From a virus, in IMG/VR virus record IMGVR_UViG_3300037086_000311, positions 1-28,775 of that record: a DNA stretch of 28,775 bases; one strand, written 5' to 3'. Shown piece after piece: positions 14,337-21,255 of the stretch; positions within the stretch are counted from its first letter, which is position 1; the number at the start of each line of letters is the position of its first letter. The position numbers and the translations under genes were made by a program. The notes under the pieces are model-generated. The model saw nothing but the letters and a program-made list of their open reading frames with translations. It made no database searches and had not been told where the DNA came from.

Positions 14337-15079
14337 CTATTAGTATATTCTTTAAAACATTTATAAAACATATGAGGCAAAATAGTATGATCTGACATAC
14401 CATAGAGACCAACTGAACAAAATAAATGACATTCGATTACGAATGTAGTACCTTCATTATTTATACCAACATCAAGAGTATAAGCAATAGGTGCTGATTT
14501 ATATGCTGCAATCATTCTCTTAATCATATATACATCAGGAAACATTGTAAATTCACCACAATAATTCTGTAACCCAATCAATTTACCTTGATACACAAAT
14601 GCTCGCCATTCACTATCAATACTAATAACTTCAGAAATTTGATAATTACCTATTGACAATTCATAATCATCTTCAATAATTTCTGCAAATTTTTTTATTT
14701 TATCATTGCTTTTTACAAATGACTTACCATGACCTTTAAGGTTTTTTTCAGTACCATTAAATATATGTCTATTGGTATATGAAAATAATTCTTCAGGTAC
14801 ATTAATAGGTTTTAATGTATGATTATAAAAATGCATTAGAAAATCATTTACAAATTCTACACTGCCAACAGGTACGTAAGAGCTATGAAACGATTTGAAT
14901 TCTATTGGCGGATAAATATCGTCAGGTTCGAGCAATTCAGGAGTGTTGATATACTTAACTTTAATTTGTTCTTTCTTATCATTACGTGTCAGCCAATTCT
15001 TAAATCTTATAGACTCAAGTAAGGTAAAAGAGAAGTCATGTCTGATTTCTCCGTTTATTTTTTGTATAAGAAATTTCAT
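14330..15079 (-). CDS. ATP-grasp domain protein (R2K / CDC123-like clade)
   Basis: 249 residues. The C-terminal half shows the ATP-grasp core as found in the R2K clade: FVKSNDKIKKF (a possible nucleotide-binding Lys), SEVISIDSEWRAFVYQGKLIG (about 149-169) with Glu-Trp-Arg, YTLDVGIN, and VIECHLFCSVGLYG with the metal-binding acid near the end. Phage members of this clade are predicted to join amino groups to carboxylates and to modify proteins or peptides. The N-terminal 100 residues form the usual pre-ATP-grasp region. Substrate unknown. The gene is read together with the 15086-15676 gene (6-base gap). Confidence 0.7.
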   Translation of the reverse strand: MKFLIQKINGEIRHDFSFTLLESIRFKNWLTRNDKKEQIKVKYINTPELLEPDDIYPPIEFKSFHSSYVPVGSVEFVNDFLMHFYNHTLKPINVPEELFSYTNRHIFNGTEKNLKGHGKSFVKSNDKIKKFAEIIEDDYELSIGNYQISEVISIDSEWRAFVYQGKLIGLQNYCGEFTMFPDVYMIKRMIAAYKSAPIAYTLDVGINNEGTTFVIECHLFCSVGLYGMSDHTILPHMFYKCFKEYTNSL

Positions 15080-15085
15080 GATTGA

Positions 15086-15676
15086 TTATTTTCTAATTTT
15101 AAGTCCAAAATTAAGTTCTCTATTAATAATATTTAAGTTTAATTTTGCGTTTTTCAAACGATATTCTTCATCACGAATTTCATTTTCAAGACGTTCTGCA
15201 GCTTTAAGTAAAATTCTTTTATACATTGGGTCAGTTGACTTGATAACTTCATATTCAGCATCGCCTTTTTCTGGAATCCATTTAGGAAGTTCAATGTGAA
15301 TTGCAGTACCTACTGCACTTGCATATGAGGCACAACAATCAGCTTGTCTAAATGTATCACGATCATCGTCTTTATCACGAATAAGATATCTAACGGGAAA
15401 TTCTGCAAAATATTCAAGGTCTTCGGCATCAATTTGTTTTTGATACTCTTCATATGTTTCAATGAATGATATTTCGCCACAATAATTTGTAAATAATTCT
15501 TTTAATTGATTTTTGAATTCTTCAAGTTCTTCTTGATTATCAAAATAAAAATCTTCTTCGAGTTTCCATGTTGCAGGATTGATGCCAACAGACGGGTCGC
15601 CCTGTGCCGAGATAATAAAACCAGTTACTTTCATAATTTTCGATATATTTTTTAAGAGTTTATCTGTAATTTTCAT
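15086..15676 (-). CDS. hypothetical protein (196 aa)
   Basis: Starts MKITDKLLKNISKIMKV. Contains GDPSVGINPATWKLEEDFYF, a middle with RYLIRDKDDDRDTFRQADCC, and a basic C-terminal helical region from about 150 (ERLENEIRDEEYRLKNAK). Acidic clusters (KDDDRD) could bind a metal, but no known active site is evident. It is the first gene after promoter P5 and the terminator at 15750-15796, and leads the unit that includes the ATP-grasp gene, so the two may act together. Confidence 0.7.
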   Translation of the reverse strand: MKITDKLLKNISKIMKVTGFIISAQGDPSVGINPATWKLEEDFYFDNQEELEEFKNQLKELFTNYCGEISFIETYEEYQKQIDAEDLEYFAEFPVRYLIRDKDDDRDTFRQADCCASYASAVGTAIHIELPKWIPEKGDAEYEVIKSTDPMYKRILLKAAERLENEIRDEEYRLKNAKLNLNIINRELNFGLKIRK

Positions 15677-15681
15677 ATCCT

Positions 15682-15713
15682 TTATACGTATATGTTCAAT
15701 TAAAGGTTACAAA
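15682..15713 (-). promoter_or_regulatory. phage-class promoter P5
   Basis: Minus strand: TTTGTAACC (TTTG at plus 15710-15713), 19 bases between TTTG and the -7 box, then TACGTATAA (plus 15682-15690). The -7 box ends 5 bases before the ATG at 15676, the shortest distance of the seven copies, so the transcript should be leaderless. The -33 box is itself part of a TATCTTTG host-like -7 box. Confidence 0.75.
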
Positions 15714-15749
15714 GATATTAAAATAAATTAATAAAAAGCAAATATAAAT

Positions 15750-15796
15750 AAAAAAATGAGTGAGGTGACATATTTCTACGTCAAGAACTCACTCAT
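15750..15796 (-). terminator. intrinsic terminator of the membrane/lipoprotein cassette
   Basis: On the minus strand ATGAGTGAG (plus 15796-15788) pairs with CTCACTCAT (15764-15756), with an inner TGAC/GTCA pair (66-69 with 80-83), and is followed by a run of T (plus 15750-15756). It ends the three-gene unit 15821-16627 just before phage promoter P5 starts the next one. A smaller AAAACAA/TTGTTTT hairpin lies at about 15804-15822. Confidence 0.8.
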
Positions 15797-15820
15797 CCAA
15801 TTGAAAACAAAAAAATTGTT

Positions 15821-16006
15821 TTAAATGTGTACGCTTCCAAGATAGGCAAAAACTCCAAATACTTTGAGAAGCCAAAATATTGTAAGACCTACTATTACAA
15901 CATTGAGAATATTTTTGATTTTGGCATCCATTGGAACATATTTGTTGACTGCCCATAGAATAACACCTATAGCAATTAATACTAATAAAATTGTGAGAAT
16001 TGGCAT
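15821..16006 (-). CDS. small two-helix membrane protein (Thivi_2564-like)
   Basis: 61 residues with two membrane helices (about 3-19 and 33-52) separated by NKYVPMDAKIKNILNVV, a pattern (WAVN-x-Y-x-PMD-x-KIK-x-ILN) shared with a small bacterial family annotated as Thivi_2564 membrane proteins. Function is unknown in that family. It ends the cassette with the two envelope genes upstream and is followed by the terminator at 15750-15796. More typical of a bacterial than a phage gene. Confidence 0.75.
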   Translation of the reverse strand: MPILTILLVLIAIGVILWAVNKYVPMDAKIKNILNVVIVGLTIFWLLKVFGVFAYLGSVHI

Positions 16007-16043
16007 GACGTTAAAGTTTTAAATTATAATATTATTTTTATGT

Positions 16044-16355
16044 TTATAACAATATGATTAACAAAATTATTATAAGAATTATAGTACCTGCTGAAACGTA
16101 AACAACATCATAATCACGATATTGATGTTTGATTGCTTTTACTTCTTTGCGTAAGTTTTTCTTTTCTGAAGCACTTAATTTTGATTTATCCATTGATTTG
16201 ATTTCATTCAATCTTAAATCTAATGCTTTAACTTCTGCGGGTTTTGGTGCAGTTACTGATGTGCTTGGCTTCACAGTTTCTTTTGCTTGAATTGGAATAA
16301 ATGTTAATGACAGACATACTGCCATAATACAGATAACGAGTTTTTTCATTTTCAT
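16044..16355 (-). CDS. signal-peptide protein with C-terminal membrane anchor (Bacteroidota-type)
   Basis: 103 residues: signal peptide MKMKKLVICIMAVCLSLTF through PIQAKE (cleavage likely after about residue 24), a Thr/Pro/Ala-rich linker, a charged helix (RLNEIKSMDKSKLSASEKK, NLRKEVKAIKHQ) and a C-terminal membrane helix (AGTIILIIILLIILL). This exact layout (signal, EIK-x-MDKS-x-LS-x-x-EKK-x-LRKEVK, Ile/Leu tail) is common in Bacteroidota genomes, unnamed. It is probably a host-derived gene carried by the phage, for envelope attachment. Confidence 0.8.
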   Translation of the reverse strand: MKMKKLVICIMAVCLSLTFIPIQAKETVKPSTSVTAPKPAEVKALDLRLNEIKSMDKSKLSASEKKNLRKEVKAIKHQYRDYDVVYVSAGTIILIIILLIILL

Positions 16356-16381
16356 TTTTTTTAATTTATTAAATATTTATA

Positions 16382-16627
16382 TTATTTTCTACGATTTCTA
16401 CCCCTTTGTGGTTCATTACGATTAACATGTTGTTTCTGATAATAAGATGAATGTCTATCATAATAATAATCAACATAATAATGACGATGATGATAATAAG
16501 GTGATGTTTCGATATAATACGAATCATTCGGGTCATATGTGCCAGATACATTAAATAAAGGAGTGCATGATGTTGCTGCAAATATCGTTGCTATTGCAAA
16601 GATAAATAAAATAATTAATTTTTTCAT
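16382..16627 (-). CDS. His/Tyr-rich small lipoprotein
   Basis: 81 residues with a lipoprotein signal: MKKLIILFIFAIATIFAATSC, lipobox AATSC and Cys21 as the lipidation site. The mature part is rich in Tyr and His (YYHHRHYYVDYYYDRHSSYY) and ends basic (RGRNRRK). It is probably exposed at the envelope; His clusters could bind metal, but no function is known. It is the first gene of the cassette and has a host-type promoter (16658-16689). Confidence 0.78.
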   Translation of the reverse strand: MKKLIILFIFAIATIFAATSCTPLFNVSGTYDPNDSYYIETSPYYHHRHYYVDYYYDRHSSYYQKQHVNRNEPQRGRNRRK

Positions 16628-16657
16628 TGTTATTTTTTAGTTTGTTTATAATTTTTT

Positions 16658-16689
16658 CAAAGGTAAATATTAATATTTAATAATGCAAG
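16658..16689 (-). promoter_or_regulatory. host-type (Bacteroidota) promoter of lipoprotein cassette
   Basis: Minus strand: CTTG (plus 16686-16689), 20 bases, then TACCTTTG (plus 16658-16665). Compared with the Bacteroidota consensus TTTG-N19-TAnnTTTG it has one mismatch and one extra spacer base. The same arrangement occurs at 24240-24271. Confidence 0.65.
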
Positions 16690-16844
16690 AACTTTTTTAT
16701 TATTTTATGTATAATACAGTACTTAATAGTGGATTAAATACAACATATATATTAAATAGTAAAAAACTTTTAAAAATTATTACAAAAAGCCAATTAAATG
16801 TTACATGATTTACAGATTATAAAATTTAATAAATATTTAAAAAA
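16690..16844. other. AT-rich divergent intergenic core
   Basis: Very A+T-rich stretch between the divergent promoters at 16658-16689 and 16845-16875. I see no open frame of note, no tRNA and no strong hairpin. It is the switch point between the minus-strand and plus-strand blocks, and could hold operator or replication sites, but nothing specific is visible. Confidence 0.5.
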
Positions 16845-16875
16845 TTTGTTAATTAAATAAATTGTTATATCTTTG
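16845..16875 (+). promoter_or_regulatory. host-type (Bacteroidota) promoter, perfect consensus
   Basis: TTTG at 16845-16848, exactly 19 bases, then TATCTTTG at 16868-16875: a full match to TTTG-N19-TAnnTTTG recognised by the primary sigma factor of Bacteroidota. The ATG of the coiled-coil gene follows 19 bases later. Confidence 0.85.
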
Positions 16876-16894
16876 CACCATAAATTATAATGCA

Positions 16895-17110
16895 ATGGAA
16901 AAAATAAAAAAGCATTTGGAGTATGAATTTAATCGTGCAGATAATGCATGGTGGCAATCATTAAGTAATCTTGAATCTAAAGAAAAGGAATTAAAAAACC
17001 TTCAAAATGAAGTTAAATTTTTAGAAGAAGATGTTAAAAAATATGAAAAAGAAAAAGACTATTTCAATAAATTATTGACTGAATTAAACGAAAATGAAGA
17101 AAATTTGTAA
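16895..17110 (+). CDS. coiled-coil protein (71 aa)
   Basis: An upstream TTG at 16862 would run through the promoter, so the ATG at 16895 is chosen. The protein starts MEKIKKHLEYEFNRADNAWWQ and is then one long charged helix with heptad-like spacing (about 25-68; KEKELKNLQNEVKFLEE, DVKKYEKEKDYF). Function unknown; probably an oligomer. Served by the best host-type promoter in the window, so it may be expressed early. Its TAA is part of the downstream phage promoter P6. Confidence 0.75.
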   Translation: MEKIKKHLEYEFNRADNAWWQSLSNLESKEKELKNLQNEVKFLEEDVKKYEKEKDYFNKLLTELNENEENL

Positions 17111-17135
17111 CCTTTTCAAAAAGAATTACGTATAA
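17104..17135 (+). promoter_or_regulatory. phage-class promoter P6
   Basis: TTTGTAACC at 17104-17112, 19 bases between TTTG and the -7 box, then TACGTATAA at 17127-17135. It overlaps the stop codon of the coiled-coil gene. It probably drives the 16-codon frame, the homing endonuclease and the HAD phosphatase. Confidence 0.78.
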
Positions 17136-17152
17136 TATAATAAAATTATTAA

Positions 17153-17203
17153 ATGAAAGAAAATAAAAGATATACATTTTTTGATTCAGAGAAGTATTTA
17201 TAA
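17153..17203 (+). CDS. 16-codon frame, possible leader peptide or gene remnant
   Basis: ATG at 17153, 17 bases after promoter P6, encodes MKENKRYTFFDSEKYL and stops with TAA at 17201-17203. It ends 12 bases before the homing-endonuclease ATG. It may be a leader peptide, or the start of a gene cut off when the endonuclease gene inserted. The evidence is only its position after a strong promoter. Confidence 0.3.
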   Translation: MKENKRYTFFDSEKYL

Positions 17204-17215
17204 TAAAATATTATT

Positions 17216-18202
17216 ATGGGAACGAAATGTGCATCAAAAGAATTAGAAATGGAAATTATTGAAATACATAAAACTAAATCAGAAAAAGAAGTTGCCACTA
17301 TTTTTAAAAGATCATTAGGTGGTATTCGATTAATTTTAAAAAGAAATAATATTCAGGGATTAAAAAAAAGTAGAGTAAATATGAGTCATCTTGCACTCAA
17401 TATCGATTATTTTAAAGAAATTAACTCTCCCGATAAAGCATATTGGCTTGGCTATATTTGTGCAGATGGTTGCATTAAGAAAAGTAATAATAAGGTTAGT
17501 TTGGTATCAAAAGATTTAGAAGTTATTGAGGGTTTTAAAGAAGCAATTGGTGCTGGACATGCTATAACTAAATCAGAAACATTTGATAAACGAACTAATA
17601 AAACATATACTGGATATTCAATTCAAATTGGAAATGAACTTTTTGTTGCTAATCTAATTAATTTGGGTGTGACATCAAATAAAACGGATGTTCTTAATTT
17701 TCCAAATATCGAAGAAAAATATTATTCATATTTTATTGCGGGAATGTTCGATGGCGATGGGTCAGTTAGTTTGAAGGGAAAAACACTTAGAATGAATTTA
17801 ATTGGCACAAAAGAGGTGCTAAATTTTATTAAAGATTATATTTTAATTAATTATGGTATAAAATTAAAATATTTTGATAGGGTTACTAAAAATAAATCAA
17901 ATGTTTGGAGAATGTATCTTTATGCCGATACATATAAATTTTTAAGTTTCATATATTCAGATAACACTTTTAAATATTATTTAAAAAGAAAATATGACAT
18001 ATATTTAAATAATCTTGATTATATGAAACGAGTGTGTCGTTTTAGAAAAGTATCACAATATGATATTAATATGAATTTTATTAAATTTTGGGATACAATT
18101 CGTGAAGTAAGTAATGAATTATTATGTCCTTATACAACATTACGATGGCATTTAGAACACGAAGATATTTATAAAAACAATATTTGGAAATATGAAAAAT
18201 AA
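17216..18202 (+). CDS. LAGLIDADG homing endonuclease
   Basis: 328 residues with two LAGLIDADG motifs, YWLGYICADGCI (76-87) and YFIAGMFDGDGSV (172-184), spaced as in single-chain enzymes; their Asp residues are the catalytic, metal-binding acids. The N-terminal 50 residues look like a helix-turn-helix (EIIEIHKTKSEKEVATIF), and the C-terminal 50 like a NUMOD1-type DNA-contact tail (SQYDINMNFIKFWDTIREVS). It would cut one long DNA site to spread its own gene. Free-standing, no intron or intein seen. Its end overlaps the HAD gene by 11 bases, so the insertion may have reshaped that gene's start. Confidence 0.92.
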   Translation: MGTKCASKELEMEIIEIHKTKSEKEVATIFKRSLGGIRLILKRNNIQGLKKSRVNMSHLALNIDYFKEINSPDKAYWLGYICADGCIKKSNNKVSLVSKDLEVIEGFKEAIGAGHAITKSETFDKRTNKTYTGYSIQIGNELFVANLINLGVTSNKTDVLNFPNIEEKYYSYFIAGMFDGDGSVSLKGKTLRMNLIGTKEVLNFIKDYILINYGIKLKYFDRVTKNKSNVWRMYLYADTYKFLSFIYSDNTFKYYLKRKYDIYLNNLDYMKRVCRFRKVSQYDINMNFIKFWDTIREVSNELLCPYTTLRWHLEHEDIYKNNIWKYEK

Positions 18203-18686
18203 TATAAATCAACAACCAGTTATCTTTCTGGATATTGACGATGTACTCGTATGTTCAAGACAACATTTCGCAAAAAAATTGCATCCAAAATATATGACAT
18301 CACCTTTTGATTCTAAATGTGTTAAGGTACTGAATGAAATTCTTGAAACTGCAAAACCACTTATAATACTCTCCAGCGACTGGAAACTCAGATTTACTCT
18401 TGACATATTAAATGAAATCTTTAAAGATAATGGTGTTAATTCAATAATTACTAATGTAACTCCAGATTTTTGGGGAACACAATTCAAAAGTCTTCAAGAA
18501 CTTGATACATGTCGTGGATTTGAAATTCTTAAATATGTTCATCAATATCAAATTGAAAAATATGTTGCAGTGGATGATCTTGATCTCAGACCTTGGTTAA
18601 GTGATCATTTTGTACGATGCACACGCTCAACTGAAGGAATTAAACAAAGTAACGTAAAAGAAAAAATATTAAAAATTTTAATGTAA
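18192..18686 (+). CDS. HAD phosphatase of the RNA-repair (SAK-HAD) type
   Basis: 164 residues. HAD motif I is IFLDIDDVLV with Asp14 and Asp16 (nucleophile and acid/base); motif II is ILSSDWK (about 59-65); motif IV is VAVDDLDL (about 135-142). It matches the 'HAD domain in Swiss-army-knife RNA repair' family, predicted to remove 3' phosphates from damaged RNA. With the Rnl2-type ligase and the kinase-like gene at the left edge it could complete an RNA end-healing and sealing set, as in T4. The cap domain is minimal. The start overlaps the homing-endonuclease stop by 11 bases. Confidence 0.8.
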   Translation: MKNNINQQPVIFLDIDDVLVCSRQHFAKKLHPKYMTSPFDSKCVKVLNEILETAKPLIILSSDWKLRFTLDILNEIFKDNGVNSIITNVTPDFWGTQFKSLQELDTCRGFEILKYVHQYQIEKYVAVDDLDLRPWLSDHFVRCTRSTEGIKQSNVKEKILKILM

Positions 18687-18690
18687 AACA

Positions 18691-20127
18691 ATGTATAACT
18701 TTATTTTTATGAAAAACGAAAAATTGGAATTATTACTGAACAAGGTTGTTGAATTCAACAAACCTGATGCTGTTAATTTTAAAGGTTTCCTTTATAAAGA
18801 CAGTAAAGGCTACTATATTAAAGTAGTTGAAGCTATAAGCGGTACAGATGTTGCCGAAAAAGACATTCTTTATCTTAAAGATGGTGAAGAACAGTATGTG
18901 ATACATGCTGATAAACCAAAACTCATGAGAGTTGATAAAAAATCATGGCACTATCAATTGATGCAATATGTTCTTGGTAGTAAAACACCTACCCCTCAAA
19001 ACATGCAGAATGGTTGTCCATATTTTTGGCTTCTTGTATTTTCGTTGTTTGCAAGCATATTTGTTACGATTGGGAAAACTGTCAAATTTGTATTTTTGTT
19101 AATTCCCAAAGGATTTGTCTGGTGTCTACAGAAATCAGTTGATGCTTGGCTTGCAAGTATTGATGATGTGACAGCATATGATTTATATACCTCTCAATAT
19201 GGTCAATATAATTACAGAAGTGATGCTCAAAAATTACCAATAACCGCAAAAATATTTTTTGATACAAATGACGATACTTTTTTTAATTATTTTCTCAAGA
19301 AAAAATATGGCGAAGGTGCAAATTTTGATGGTGAAAAAAAGAAAGAAATTGAAGCAAAGTGGCAAGAATGGCGTAAAGAAGTACGTAAAGCTCGTGATTT
19401 AAAAAATAGTGCAGAAGCATTAAAAAGAGAAGAACAAGAAAGACGTGAATACGCTCGTGAACAAAAAAGAATTGCCAATCAAGAAATTTGGGATGCTCGT
19501 ATGAAACCACTTGTGGATGCTTTTAAGAAGTTTTTTGCTTCAATCAAACAGGCATTTACATTTAAAATCGATACAAAATCTCTTATTAAAAGAACCAAAC
19601 AAGTTGTAGGTGTAATCATTACACTCCTTCTATTAACTGCAGCATTTTTCTTTGTTGAATATTTTGCATTAGCTTTAATGATAGCTATTGATGCATGTAT
19701 TAAACATTGGTATATATTAGTAGGTGTTATTTGTGGCGTTGCAGTTGTAGGTCTTTTATATTTTGTTGGTGTATTTGTTGGCGGATGGTTGCAAAACATT
19801 ATTAACATTTATAAGAAAGGTAAAAAGATATGGTATATCGAACCTTTAATTTATCTGATCTGGTATCCAGTAAAATATATCGGACTTGCTATTGGTTATA
19901 CAATACTTTATGTACTCTGGAAACCATTATTCTTCGTAATCTATACTTTTCTTTTTAAGATCGTCATTGTTAATCTCGGTAACTTAATATGGAAAGCATT
20001 ATCTGCAATTGGTCGTGGATTGGCTAACAGTACTGGTGTGTTCGGTGAATACTTTCATGCTGACTATACAGGTCTGTGCCCGGGTCTGGAATGGACTGGC
20101 TTTGACGAAGAAGAAAAAAAGAAATAA
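18691..20127 (+). CDS. large multi-span membrane protein with cytoplasmic-type coiled coil
   Basis: 478 residues (472 if the ATG at 18709, MKNEKLELLL, is used; the first ATG lies in the same ACAATG context as other genes here). Residues 1-105 are soluble and mixed alpha/beta, then come one or two membrane helices (about 110-150). A soluble region ends in a long charged coiled coil (about 212-285, EIEAKWQEWRKEVRKA, EALKREEQERREYAREQK). Four or five further membrane helices follow (about 305-440), and the tail (LCPGLEWTGFDEEEKKK) is acidic. No family recognised. Its size and layout suggest a phage protein that remodels the host inner membrane. Four bases from the HAD gene. Confidence 0.8.
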   Translation: MYNFIFMKNEKLELLLNKVVEFNKPDAVNFKGFLYKDSKGYYIKVVEAISGTDVAEKDILYLKDGEEQYVIHADKPKLMRVDKKSWHYQLMQYVLGSKTPTPQNMQNGCPYFWLLVFSLFASIFVTIGKTVKFVFLLIPKGFVWCLQKSVDAWLASIDDVTAYDLYTSQYGQYNYRSDAQKLPITAKIFFDTNDDTFFNYFLKKKYGEGANFDGEKKKEIEAKWQEWRKEVRKARDLKNSAEALKREEQERREYAREQKRIANQEIWDARMKPLVDAFKKFFASIKQAFTFKIDTKSLIKRTKQVVGVIITLLLLTAAFFFVEYFALALMIAIDACIKHWYILVGVICGVAVVGLLYFVGVFVGGWLQNIINIYKKGKKIWYIEPLIYLIWYPVKYIGLAIGYTILYVLWKPLFFVIYTFLFKIVIVNLGNLIWKALSAIGRGLANSTGVFGEYFHADYTGLCPGLEWTGFDEEEKKK

Positions 20128-20157
20128 TTTTATTGTCTAACCTAAAAATTTAAAATT

Positions 20158-20772
20158 ATGTTAACATTTACATTATCATTCATCGCAACAGTAATAATTT
20201 CTTATTGTTTTTTCAAAAGCAAATTTTGGGAAAATAGATATTTAGTTTTATTAATTGGTACAGGAGTGGCACTTGTTGCCACCCTTGTACTTAATTATTC
20301 TGTTCGTGGACATTTACAAACCAAAACAGAAATTCTGTGGGACAAACCAATGGCTATATATTATCTTCCTGATTCTATACATAATATTGAATTAAAAAAT
20401 ACTTATGTAGAAAATTGGGATTATTATAACAAGTATAATGCAAAAGATTTCTATAAAGATACCACAAAAAAACAAGTTCCTGTCACAATAGCATTATATA
20501 CCATGACAAAAAAAAATAGATCAATATATATTGGTACTATGAAAAAGAATGGTAATCAGGACTGGTGGTTACTTAACGATGTTTATCTTACTAAAAGTTC
20601 TGCAGATAGTGTTGCTTATGTAAGTAAGAAAAAACTCTCTTATGATATTAAACCTAATAATTGGATTAGTGGCATTAGTATTCCACGTATTAATACAATT
20701 ACTATCCTGCATATTCCACCAAAGGAATTTGCATTGATTCCCGATTCATTAATTCGTAAAATACCATTTTAA
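20158..20772 (+). CDS. membrane-anchored hypothetical protein (204 aa)
   Basis: Two N-terminal membrane helices (about 2-20 and 28-47) followed by a 150-residue domain rich in Tyr, Asn and Lys (TKTEILWDKPMAIYY, QVPVTIALYTM, IYIGTMKKNGNQDWWL) that looks mostly beta and could face the periplasm. No family recognised. It lies 30 bases downstream of the large membrane protein and is probably expressed with it. Confidence 0.7.
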   Translation: MLTFTLSFIATVIISYCFFKSKFWENRYLVLLIGTGVALVATLVLNYSVRGHLQTKTEILWDKPMAIYYLPDSIHNIELKNTYVENWDYYNKYNAKDFYKDTTKKQVPVTIALYTMTKKNRSIYIGTMKKNGNQDWWLLNDVYLTKSSADSVAYVSKKKLSYDIKPNNWISGISIPRINTITILHIPPKEFALIPDSLIRKIPF

Positions 20773-20774
20773 TT

Positions 20775-20993
20775 ATGGAAACTATTGTACTTAATTTTTG
20801 CGACCCTGCTGATGGTAATAAAATTCTTACCACTATTGTTCTTGATTCTCGAACTAAATACCTGCCAAGAGAAGGGGAACATGTGACTGCAAGAGAACAA
20901 AATGAAAAGGCAACAAGTCATACTGGAGTAATATTTTGTATTAAACATTTTATTGACGATCAGCAAATTGATGTGTTTATACACGAAATTTAA
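20775..20993 (+). CDS. hypothetical protein (72 aa)
   Basis: METIVLNFCDPADGNKI..., a small beta-rich protein with a REGEHVTAREQ segment and the end IDVFIHEI; no family recognised. The strand-turn layout recalls small phage proteins with an SH3-like barrel, but that is a guess. It begins two bases after the previous stop. Confidence 0.6.
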   Translation: METIVLNFCDPADGNKILTTIVLDSRTKYLPREGEHVTAREQNEKATSHTGVIFCIKHFIDDQQIDVFIHEI

Positions 20994-21002
20994 AAATTTA
21001 AT

Positions 21003-21248
21003 ATGAAAACGACACTTTTAGAAATTCTTTGGAAAAAAGAAAAAATTCATTGGAAACGCATTAAACAAGCGTTTAGCAAATTCAATGGTTGGACAAATAA
21101 ACTAACTTTTGGTGTCATTGTTGCAATATCATTAATTCTTACACATTATGCAATGACATTTATGCATACTTTATATGAGATATTTCTTTTCATATTTGCC
21201 CGTGACATGTTTAAATCAAATTTACAAAAATTAGCATTAAAAGTATAA
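21003..21248 (+). CDS. small membrane protein (81 aa)
   Basis: A basic N-terminus (LWKKEKIHWKRIKQAFSK) is followed by one or two membrane helices (about 36-65: LTFGVIVAISLILTHYAM, then YEIFLFIFARDMF) and a basic end. Function unknown. Tight packing with its neighbours supports the call. Confidence 0.6.
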   Translation: MKTTLLEILWKKEKIHWKRIKQAFSKFNGWTNKLTFGVIVAISLILTHYAMTFMHTLYEIFLFIFARDMFKSNLQKLALKV

Positions 21249-21255
21249 TATAATC

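Noticed and set aside
19287-19808. Minus-strand frames opposite the large membrane protein
   Set aside because: Codon shadows of the coiled-coil and membrane segments; no promoter, operon partner or recognisable domain.
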